Positions 41,481-47,463 of a DNA stretch of 64,000 nt are shown here, in pieces. A model generated the notes under the pieces. The model had not been told where the DNA came from, did no database searches, and was given only the letters and a program-made list of their open reading frames with translations. Numbering within the stretch: the first letter of the stretch is position 1; the number at the start of each line of letters is the position of its first letter. The stretch spans positions 124,001 through 188,000 of the forward strand of contig NZ_SLXJ01000001.1 in NCBI RefSeq assembly GCF_004345745.1, given 5' to 3'. The position numbers and the translations under genes were made by a program. This DNA comes from Nicoletella semolina (GTDB lineage: Bacteria; Pseudomonadota; Gammaproteobacteria; Enterobacterales; Pasteurellaceae).

Positions 41481-42163
41481 AAATCATCTTCTGCATATAA
41501 CTTGTTAAAAATAAATTCCACTGTATTTTGGGAGGCTTCTTCTGTAATACGCCTGACGATAACTTTTCGATATTCAACAGGATCATATTGATAACAACCT
41601 AAACAGCCTAATTGTTCAGAGTAATTCTCATCGCCTAAATAAAAGGCATAGGGATTGCCCAATATGTTCTTGGCATTCCAGCGTTTACCCGTCTCTTTGC
41701 ATTTTTTACAAATCTGTCTTTTGACATCATTGGCGGCTTTAGATAGCGGTTGAAAATCTTCTAATTTCTGCGTTTGAATATTACTGATTCTTTGATTATT
41801 TTTTCTACCATCTTTATGATCAATCTCAATCTTGGTATTTTCAGATTTGCCATTAACGCCTAGCATTACACAATTTTTGTTTTTATAATATTCCCTGATA
41901 TCTTGTCTGATATTTTGACTAAATGAGGGTTGTTGATTAAATCCGTTTAATCGAACAGCATCAATGGCATTGCTTTTAGTTCGAGATTTATCAAATTCAA
42001 TAATATATTTTTTGGCTAAAGATGAGCTTGCTCTACACCAGCTACCACCGTTACCTAACTTCAATCCTTCGTATTCACCGATAAATTCATCTACACTTAC
42101 CCAGCGAGATACTCCATTGTTATCAGGGCTACATAGCTTTAAGAATAATTTCATTTTAGACAT
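41477..42163 (-). CDS. HNH-type type II restriction endonuclease
   Basis: Probable restriction enzyme, 228 residues. The HNH (beta-beta-alpha-metal) nuclease core is visible: KIEIDHKDGR with D115 and H116, RISNIQTQ with N128, and zinc-type cysteine pairs C152/C155 and C187/C190 (ICKKCKETGKRW, GCLGCYQYDP). The N-terminal SRWVSVDEFIGEYEGLKLGNGGSW is a presumed DNA-reading part. It is sandwiched between two methyltransferase genes (two-base gap upstream, four-base overlap downstream), which is strong context for a restriction enzyme. The overall style resembles NlaIII (CATG) from memory. If so, cleavage would be at CATG; untested. Confidence 0.83.
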   Translation of the reverse strand: MSKMKLFLKLCSPDNNGVSRWVSVDEFIGEYEGLKLGNGGSWCRASSSLAKKYIIEFDKSRTKSNAIDAVRLNGFNQQPSFSQNIRQDIREYYKNKNCVMLGVNGKSENTKIEIDHKDGRKNNQRISNIQTQKLEDFQPLSKAANDVKRQICKKCKETGKRWNAKNILGNPYAFYLGDENYSEQLGCLGCYQYDPVEYRKVIVRRITEEASQNTVEFIFNKLYAEDDL

Positions 42164-42165
42164 AA

Positions 42166-42996
42166 TTAAAACTCTTTTTTAAATACAAAAATATATTCGT
42201 GCTTAAAAATATAGTAATCACTACTTAAAGCTCTATATCGCCAAATACCATGAGTGTTTATTTTTCCTTTATTCCCTTCAATATTTTTCACAATAATACC
42301 TTTTAATTTTACTTTAAAATTTCTTTTTATCATATCCATACAATAAAAACTTAATGGAATAACTTCCTTATTTCTGTAAATATCCCCAATAACAAGTGCA
42401 AAATAGCGATCCTTATCTAAGTTTGCTAAACTATTTTTGCAAACAGTCTTAAATGCTCTAACAAAATCATTAATTTGACTGTACTGTGATAAATCCTCAG
42501 GTTTATTTGTAAATTTTATTATATCCATATAAGGAGGATGCATAATAATAAACTGTGCTGTCTTATTATATGCTTGAAAATTTAAATTCACCCCTTGGCT
42601 GTCAAGAGAATTGCAATTTGCAATATAGAAATTCTCTTGATTGGAATTCATCATTTTTTGTTTTACGAAGTGAATTATCTTTTCGTTTATATCAAACCCA
42701 ATATATTTCCGTTCTAAATTTTCGCATTCAAATAAAGTTGTGCCACTTCCCATAAAAGGTTCAAAAACAGTTTCACCCACTTTGGTATATCTTCTAATTA
42801 GCTGATTAGGAATTTGCGGAATAAAGTTACCATGGTATATATTTTGGTGCTTTCCGCTTTTTCCCCTTTCATTTATCAGCCAAAGACTGTCTGTGTTAAT
42901 ATCACTATCTTTCCATTGGGATAGCTCTAGGTCATTAAATTTCATAAATATATGTGGATTAATATTCAATTGTTGTATGATCTTATTATCAACCAA
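42166..42996 (-). CDS. Second DNA methyltransferase of the R-M operon
   Basis: 276-residue AdoMet-dependent DNA methyltransferase, first gene of the operon. AdoMet motif VFEPFMGSGTTLFEC (about 75-90), then KYIGFDIN, and the catalytic-loop candidate IIMHPPYMDII (about 135-145; HPPY in place of the usual NPPY/DPPY/SPPY). The later DRYFALVIGDIYRNKEVIPL fits the same class of DNA-cytosine-N4/adenine-N6 enzymes. A second methyltransferase beside one endonuclease suggests an asymmetric site, strand-specific modification or a regulatory role. Very AT-rich, unlike ruvX upstream. Base specificity unknown. Confidence 0.82.
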   Translation of the reverse strand: MVDNKIIQQLNINPHIFMKFNDLELSQWKDSDINTDSLWLINERGKSGKHQNIYHGNFIPQIPNQLIRRYTKVGETVFEPFMGSGTTLFECENLERKYIGFDINEKIIHFVKQKMMNSNQENFYIANCNSLDSQGVNLNFQAYNKTAQFIIMHPPYMDIIKFTNKPEDLSQYSQINDFVRAFKTVCKNSLANLDKDRYFALVIGDIYRNKEVIPLSFYCMDMIKRNFKVKLKGIIVKNIEGNKGKINTHGIWRYRALSSDYYIFKHEYIFVFKKEF

Positions 42997-43044
42997 GATT
43001 CCATTTGTTCTTTTATAACACTTGCTTGTTATTTATTACCCATA

Positions 43045-43458
43045 TTATTGATTTTCAAACCAGCTTTCTAAAATTAAACAGGCTGAAATTGAGTCAATTT
43101 TATCTTTTTTGAGTGCTTTATATCCGCCTCGTGAGAAAATTTCAGCACGAGCTTCTACTGTTGTTAGACGTTCATCTTGCAATATAACGGGCAAATTAAA
43201 CCGCCCATTTAAGCGATTAGCAAACTTTTTGACTCTTTGTGTCAGTGGTTGCTCTGTACCGTCCATATTGAGTGGAAGTCCAACGACTAAAAGGTTAGGT
43301 TTCCATTCATTCAACGTCTTGGCAATGGCTTCCCAATTCGGAATACCATCTTGTGCTTTGAATGCAGGTAGCCCTTGAGCGGTGCCTGTAATACTTTGCC
43401 CAACTGCACAGCCGATGCTATTCGTGCCAAAATCAAAAGCAATAACGGTTTGTGTCAT
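43045..43458 (-). CDS. ruvX: RuvX/YqgF, Holliday junction resolvase-like / pre-16S rRNA nuclease
   Basis: 137-residue RNase H-fold protein of the YqgF family (E. coli 138), implicated in 5' processing of pre-16S rRNA. Catalytic acidic start [16 protein letters not shown], second acidic strand region [18 protein letters not shown], and [13 protein letters not shown] near residue 97, with the final Asp in [11 protein letters not shown]. Overlaps the yqgE stop by one base. It ends the rsmE-yqgE-ruvX cluster, which in E. coli also contains gshB (absent here). Confidence 0.95.
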   Translation of the reverse strand: MTQTVIAFDFGTNSIGCAVGQSITGTAQGLPAFKAQDGIPNWEAIAKTLNEWKPNLLVVGLPLNMDGTEQPLTQRVKKFANRLNGRFNLPVILQDERLTTVEARAEIFSRGGYKALKKDKIDSISACLILESWFENQ

Positions 43459-44015
43459 TAGGCTCTCCCAGCTTTAGCCAACACGCCCTCAATACCTAAT
43501 AATTCATTCGCCTTTACCCAGCGATCGAGGTAGCCTGTTTCAAATATAGTTTGTAAATCGTAAGGGACAACTAGCCAATCATTTTGCCCAATTTCTTGTT
43601 CTAGTTGTTGAGGTCGCCAAGTACAACAGCCTAGGCAGACCACAAAATGTTTGGGGCTATCTGATCGACCTAAGGTTTCTAGAATATCGCCTGAAGTAGT
43701 TAGCCAAAGGTTATTTTCTGTCGGATAGCTGTGTGCTAAAGGGGTTGTTGTAGAGGTGTGTAAGATAAATCCTCGATCTTGATTGACAGGACCGCCACTT
43801 AACACGAGCTGATCCTCAATATAATTGCGTGAATTTGCCATTAAAAAATCCATTTTGGCGAGTAATTCCATTACAGAAAGATCTGTTGGAGAATTAAGCA
43901 TTAATCCCATGGTGCCTTGTTCAGTATGTTCACAAATATAAATGACCGCACGATCGAAGTAATCATCGTTGATTTCAGGTGTGGCAACGAGTAATTTCCC
44001 CACTAAATCCATCAT
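43458..44015 (-). CDS. yqgE: YqgE/AlgH family protein (UPF0301)
   Basis: 185-residue cytosolic protein of the YqgE/AlgH family (E. coli 187), function not established. Family motifs: [54 protein letters not shown] and [17 protein letters not shown] near residue 130. Two adjacent ATG codons start it, overlapping rsmE by four bases. Sits between rsmE and ruvX, the conserved neighbourhood that supports the call. Confidence 0.95.
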   Translation of the reverse strand: MMDLVGKLLVATPEINDDYFDRAVIYICEHTEQGTMGLMLNSPTDLSVMELLAKMDFLMANSRNYIEDQLVLSGGPVNQDRGFILHTSTTTPLAHSYPTENNLWLTTSGDILETLGRSDSPKHFVVCLGCCTWRPQQLEQEIGQNDWLVVPYDLQTIFETGYLDRWVKANELLGIEGVLAKAGRA

Positions 44016-44749
44016 AAGCTCAGATCTCCATAAAGTGTTTGTAAGGCGGTTATTGTGGCGAGGGCAGCGGTTTCAGTACGCAAAATACGCTTACCCAATA
44101 AAATTTCAGTAAAGCCTGCCTGTTCTGTCATTGCTATTTCTTCAGGTGATAAGCCCCCCTCTGATCCAATCAGTAAACGCACGCCTTCTTTAGGAACATC
44201 GGGAAGTGATTTTAGCGTGTATTTGGCTTGTGGGTGTAAATTTAATTTCAGCATTGAATCTTGCTCGTTACACCAATCGCTTAATTTCATTATTGGGCGA
44301 ATAGTCGCAATGGTATTGCGTCCGCATTGTTCACACGCTGCAATTGCAATTTTCTGCCACTGCTGTAGCTTTTTATCTTGACGTTCGCCATCAAGTTTGA
44401 CACCGCAGCGTTCAGACCAAAGTGGTGTAATTGTATTGACACCCAGTTCAACCGATTTTTGAATAGTAAATTCCATACGATCACCACGAGAAATCACTTG
44501 CCCCAAATGGATAGGTAGGGGGGATTCTCGATCATCAAGTTCAGTGTGATGAATAGTTGCTTCAATCTGTTTTTTTTCAAGGCGAGAAATGGTTGCGTGA
44601 AAAATATGGTTTGATCCATCAAATAAAATGAGATCAGCCCCTACGGACATTCTAAGCACTCGACCAACGTGGTTGGCGGCGTCTTCGCTTAAAATACAAT
44701 GAGACTTTCCCTCAAGGCGTTCAGGGTGATAAATTCTAGGTATTCGCAT
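44012..44749 (-). CDS. rsmE: 16S rRNA m3U1498 methyltransferase
   Basis: SPOUT-fold methyltransferase for U1498 of 16S rRNA. 245 residues (E. coli 243). N-terminal PUA-like part with [14 protein letters not shown] and [25 protein letters not shown] knot with [16 protein letters not shown] and [17 protein letters not shown], the AdoMet-binding signature. [12 protein letters not shown] also fits. First gene of the rsmE-yqgE-ruvX unit, overlapping yqgE by four bases. An inverted uptake pair separates it from yajG upstream. Confidence 0.96.
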   Translation of the reverse strand: MRIPRIYHPERLEGKSHCILSEDAANHVGRVLRMSVGADLILFDGSNHIFHATISRLEKKQIEATIHHTELDDRESPLPIHLGQVISRGDRMEFTIQKSVELGVNTITPLWSERCGVKLDGERQDKKLQQWQKIAIAACEQCGRNTIATIRPIMKLSDWCNEQDSMLKLNLHPQAKYTLKSLPDVPKEGVRLLIGSEGGLSPEEIAMTEQAGFTEILLGKRILRTETAALATITALQTLYGDLSL

Positions 44750-44772
44750 AATCTATGATGATGTTGATAAAT

Positions 44773-44826
44773 CAAGCGGTCAGATAAACGTGTTTTTTTG
44801 CAAAAATTTTCACTAATCTCACCGCT
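44773..44826 (-). terminator. Imperfect inverted uptake-sequence pair after yajG
   Basis: CAAGCGGTCAGA (from 44773) faces TCTCACCGCT (ending 44826): AGCGGT/ACCGCT plus AGA/TCT around a mismatch, with TTTTTTTGCAAAAATTTT in the loop. Likely yajG terminator; weaker than the other pairs. Confidence 0.5.
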
Positions 44827-44842
44827 CGTTTGGTTATTTCTA

Positions 44843-45430
44843 CTATTTGAATTGGTGAATGGCTTGCGCAATTTCATTATCGTTATAGATGCTTTTAATT
44901 GCGTCTGTGTAAGCTTGCTCCAAGACTTTTTGAATTTCTTGATTGCTCGCATTAAATGCCCCTTCGTAACTGCGTTCTGTCGCAAAGTTTTTATTGAAGT
45001 ATCCGCCTTTGCCCTGTACCGCAATTTCAAGTTCTACATTCGCATTGATTTTATAACGTAGATTGCCTTGATTTACATCGGCAAAAAATCGTTTGATTTT
45101 TAACGTAACGTGGGCATTAGCAGCCCCTTGTATAAGGCTAAATCCTTTACTATTTAGGTTTTGTAACATTGCTTGCTGGAACAACTGTGCGACTTCTGGT
45201 GTTGATGTGAGGCGGTGAGTTTCGCCATTTCGCACATAGTTTGCAATTTCATTAGTGCTTCTTAAATCCTGTGTAACGACATTGACATAAGCACTTTGGT
45301 TTTGAGTGTTAAATACAGCAGTGGGTGATGGCGTGCTAAAGGTTAAAGTATTTGACGGAGCTTGGCAGCCTGCAATGAAAGCAGTACTTAAAAATAAGGC
45401 AAGTAGGGTGATTTTTTTTATTTTTTTCAT
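44843..45430 (-). CDS. yajG: YajG-family lipoprotein
   Basis: 195-residue putative lipoprotein with signal peptide MKKIKKITLLALFLS and lipobox IAGC (Cys at residue 22). The mature part contains SAYVNVVTQDLRSTNEIANY and VTLKIKRFFADVNQGNLRYKINANVELEIAVQ split here as VTLKIKRFFADV and YKINANVELEI, as in the YajG family (UPF, role unknown). It is divergent from bolA, exactly as in E. coli, which strengthens the assignment. Function unknown. Confidence 0.85.
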   Translation of the reverse strand: MKKIKKITLLALFLSTAFIAGCQAPSNTLTFSTPSPTAVFNTQNQSAYVNVVTQDLRSTNEIANYVRNGETHRLTSTPEVAQLFQQAMLQNLNSKGFSLIQGAANAHVTLKIKRFFADVNQGNLRYKINANVELEIAVQGKGGYFNKNFATERSYEGAFNASNQEIQKVLEQAYTDAIKSIYNDNEIAQAIHQFK

Positions 45431-45523
45431 AGATGCTCCTTGTAAAATAGGGGATTAATCAAGTACAGTTCCAATTAAGTATAGTCTTATTCTTACAAAA
45501 TTTCCAAATGGAGAAATAAAAAA

Positions 45524-45835
45524 ATGTCTATTGAGCAAACAATAACAGATAAATTAACTCAACAATTTACCCCTGAATGGCTAGAGATTGAAAATGAAAG
45601 CCATAAACATAGCTCAGGCAGAGGGAGCGAATCACATTTTAAGGTTACGCTGGTTTCTGCTTTTTTTGAAGAAAGTCGGTTGGTTGCTCGACATCGTGCT
45701 ATTTATCAATGTTTAGCTGATGAGCTAGCTAACGGTGTTCACGCCCTTGCATTGCATATTTACACGCCAGCAGAATGGCAAGAATGTAATGAAACTGTGC
45801 CACCATCGCCTAATTGTTTGGGACACGGTAAGTAG
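45524..45835 (+). CDS. bolA: BolA family regulator
   Basis: 103-residue BolA protein (E. coli 105), partner of monothiol glutaredoxins in iron-sulfur metabolism and a morphogene/regulator. Class II KH-like fold: N-terminal helix IEQTITDKLTQQFTPEWLEI, then ESHKHSSGRGSESHFKVTLVS with the conserved His-rich loop that can take part in Fe-S binding, RHRAIYQCLADEL, and HALALHIYTPAEW with the conserved His. The divergent yajG neighbour matches E. coli. A tRNA gene follows with its own promoter. Confidence 0.96.
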   Translation: MSIEQTITDKLTQQFTPEWLEIENESHKHSSGRGSESHFKVTLVSAFFEESRLVARHRAIYQCLADELANGVHALALHIYTPAEWQECNETVPPSPNCLGHGK

Positions 45836-45873
45836 CCAACGTTAAATAATTAGGATAAGTCGGCATAAATATC

Positions 45874-45902
45874 TTGATTGGTTTAGCAAAAATCAGTAGA
45901 AT
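45874..45902 (+). promoter_or_regulatory. Sigma-70 promoter for tRNA-Ser
   Basis: TTGATT (45874-45879), 17-base spacer, TAGAAT (45897-45902), followed by CACGCCCC, a GC-rich discriminator typical of stringently controlled stable-RNA promoters. The tRNA begins about 55 bases after the expected start. Confidence 0.7.
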
Positions 45903-45963
45903 CACGCCCCACTTACTAGCTGTAGTTGAAAATCAATTATGGTCTAAGGGCAGGTCTAGTTTC

Positions 45964-46053
45964 GGTGAGATGTCCGAGTGGTTGAAGGAGCACGCCTGGA
46001 AAGCGTGTATACGGGAAACTGTATCGAGGGTTCGAATCCCTCTCTCACCGCCA
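45964..46053 (+). tRNA. serX: tRNA-Ser(GGA)
   Basis: 90-base tRNA with acceptor stem GGTGAGA/TCTCACC, discriminator G and an encoded CCA at 46051-46053. Anticodon loop CTGGAAA between CGC-rich arms gives anticodon GGA (reads UCC/UCU). The long variable arm (TATACGGGAAACTGTA region) is class II, as expected for serine, and the T-loop is TTCGAATC. Near-identical in layout to E. coli tRNA-Ser(GGA). The symbol follows E. coli usage and is only suggestive. Confidence 0.97.
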
Positions 46054-46115
46054 GTTTTTATTATGGGTAGCTAATAAGTTTCACAGCTCAAGCTCAAATA
46101 ATTCCAAATGAATAT

Positions 46116-46148
46116 ATCCCCACATATCGCTATTTGGGGATTTTTTTA
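46116..46148. terminator. Terminator between tRNA-Ser and the NlpE-like gene
   Basis: ATCCCCA (46116-46122) pairs with TGGGGAT (46135-46141), followed by TTTTTTAT. On the other strand the incoming A-run and outgoing TATATTCATTT make it usable for the convergent gene as well. Confidence 0.82.
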
Positions 46149-46152
46149 TCGA

Positions 46153-46530
46153 CTATTTTGCTCGTTTGTGCAGTTTGTAATTATTGGTATTATCTATTTT
46201 GTTGCCGTTTTGATCCGCAAATTCCAAATAATCCTCCGTAACAATAAGCGCTGTGTTATCTGTCTCTTTTAAACGGATAACGTTATTTTTCTCGCTATCT
46301 CGATAAAATATGCCTTGTTCACTAAAAGACTGTTTTTTGTTATTTTTAAGGAAATAGACCGTGTTGTATTGATAAGAATTGTCTTTATTTAAGACGAGTT
46401 CTGCTTGGATATGCTCACAATCTGCACAAGGTAAAAAACCTTGATATACGCCCGAAATCGTTTTCGAAGGCATTATAGTAGCACACCCTGTGATTAAGGT
46501 AATGCCAGTAAGTAGTGCAAATTTTTTCAT
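46153..46530 (-). CDS. NlpE N-terminal-domain-like lipoprotein
   Basis: About 125 residues. Signal peptide with lipobox ITGC (Cys at residue 16). The mature part has GVYQGFLPCADCEHIQAELVL, the hallmark of the NlpE N-terminal barrel with its CxxC, followed by QYNTVYFLKN and a beta-rich tail. E. coli NlpE is longer (236) and activates the Cpx system on surface contact or lipoprotein stress; the C-terminal domain is absent here. Two starts are possible: the ATG at 46530 has better spacing to GAGG than the one at 46536. Whether it signals to Cpx is unknown. Stands alone, convergent with the tRNA. Confidence 0.78.
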   Translation of the reverse strand: MKKFALLTGITLITGCATIMPSKTISGVYQGFLPCADCEHIQAELVLNKDNSYQYNTVYFLKNNKKQSFSEQGIFYRDSEKNNVIRLKETDNTALIVTEDYLEFADQNGNKIDNTNNYKLHKRAK

Positions 46531-46587
46531 TTTCATAGCCTCTTTGGTTTATAAAATCTACTTTTTAGTCAGATTTTGGAATTTAAG

Positions 46588-46899
46588 TTAGTAAATAGGT
46601 TTAAAGTCAGGGTTAATGACAAAACGTAATGTTTGAATTTGGGGTAATGTTTGTTGAATAAGCCGTAACAATTGATGCTGTTCTAACCATAACCCTTGTC
46701 TCACAGTTGCATTCGGCACTTCTATTGTGAGTGTATCATCATTGGCGTTGATAATGCGATAAAATTGTTGATAGGTCTTTGGAAGTAATGGCTTAAGGGT
46801 AAAATTGATTGTCTGTAACTGGTTATTGCGTTCAACAATATGTGCAAATGCAGACTGCTGTAGTACCTCAGAGATATTTTTAATTGCCTGCTTTTTCAT
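46588..46899 (-). CDS. DciA-like protein (DUF721)
   Basis: 103-residue basic protein from the ATG with AGGAAA upstream; 28 earlier in-frame codons lack support. KNISEVLQQSAFAHIVERN at the start and IEVPNATVRQGLWLEQHQLL, then LRFVINPDF at the end, fit the DUF721/DciA fold. DciA loads the replicative helicase in bacteria lacking DnaC. Whether this short version does that is unknown. Divergent from secM. The gene lies in the secA neighbourhood, where DUF721 genes often sit. Moderate confidence in the family, low in function. Confidence 0.65.
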   Translation of the reverse strand: MKKQAIKNISEVLQQSAFAHIVERNNQLQTINFTLKPLLPKTYQQFYRIINANDDTLTIEVPNATVRQGLWLEQHQLLRLIQQTLPQIQTLRFVINPDFKPIY

Positions 46900-46971
46900 C
46901 TTTATTTTCCTTTTTAGCTTGTTTTTTACAACAGTTGCCTCAATAGACTGCCCTATTCTACAAAATTGTCG

Positions 46972-46977
46972 TATAAT
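46972..46977 (+). promoter_or_regulatory. Candidate -10 box for secM-secA
   Basis: A perfect TATAAT lies 27 bases before the secM ATG. No good -35 hexamer is found at the right distance, so it is only a candidate. Confidence 0.4.
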
Positions 46978-47004
46978 CGGCACAATTTTTTATTGAAATA
47001 GCCT

Positions 47005-47337
47005 ATGATTTTACTCCGTTCGCTACATAAGTCTGCATTTTTGTCGCAATTTGTTCTTAGTATTGTGGCAGTGTTCGCTATGTCTCCAATTTTTTCTGCC
47101 TCAAGTGCAGCGGTTCAAGATCGAGACAGTAAAACAGTGGCGAATCAGCGGATTTTATCTGCATTTAACGAATTTTCAACGGTGCAAAAAACAGAATGTA
47201 GCCAATCTGTTTTTCTCCAATTTACCCTCTCTTTTCAAGTTATTTTGCCTCAACAAATGGGTATTTTTTGCAATTTTTTTGCAGTGACTAACCGCTTGTA
47301 TTTCGTTAATCCGCCTATTCGAGCAGGACCTGTTTAG
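47005..47337 (+). CDS. secM: SecM secretion monitor (translation arrest peptide), divergent
   Basis: 110-residue exported peptide directly upstream of secA. In E. coli, SecM stalls its own ribosome until pulled by the Sec machinery, which exposes the secA ribosome site. Signal peptide: basic start MILLRSLHKS, hydrophobic FVLSIVAVFAM, likely cleavage after ASSA. The tail reads YFVNPPIRAGPV then stop, with I105-R106-A107-G108-P109 equal to E. coli IRAGP, but the upstream arrest residues W and I of E. coli are replaced by L98 and Y99. The protein is shorter than E. coli SecM (170). The stop lies one codon after the motif. It also overlaps an uptake sequence at 47291-47299. Confidence 0.85.
   Translation: MILLRSLHKSAFLSQFVLSIVAVFAMSPIFSASSAAVQDRDSKTVANQRILSAFNEFSTVQKTECSQSVFLQFTLSFQVILPQQMGIFCNFFAVTNRLYFVNPPIRAGPV
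47291..47299 (-). repeat. Uptake signal sequence inside the secM arrest region
   Basis: ACCGCTTGT (core ACAAGCGGT on the minus strand) encodes part of TNRLYF, a few codons before the arrest motif. TTTTTTTGCA lies just upstream, the second half of the uptake signal. Confidence 0.75.
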
Positions 47338-47397
47338 CACACGATATCATTTAAATTTATTGGGCGTCATTGAGATATTTATCAAGGCACAATTTGG

Positions 47398-47430
47398 GAA
47401 CAGTCCTTTTAATTTCCATAAGGAATGTTC
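47398..47430 (+). other. Hairpin in the secM-secA leader
   Basis: GAACAGTCCTT (47398-47408) pairs with AAGGAATGTTC (47420-47430) apart from one mismatch. An alternative helix can form between TTCCATAA (47414-47421) and TTATTGGAA (47447-47455), which would cover GGAAG, the secA ribosome site. The two are mutually exclusive. This is hand pairing only, without energies. Confidence 0.45.
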
Positions 47431-47463
47431 TGTTTTATTGAATTTATTATTGGAAGAAACAAG

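Noticed and set aside
45874-46074. Open frame of 66 codons through the tRNA region
   Set aside because: It crosses the tRNA-Ser gene and its promoter; it is incidental.
47425-47463. ATG 13 codons upstream of secA
   Set aside because: The AAGGA before it touches the ATG, so spacing is wrong, and SecA proteins begin MLTKII-like at 47464.
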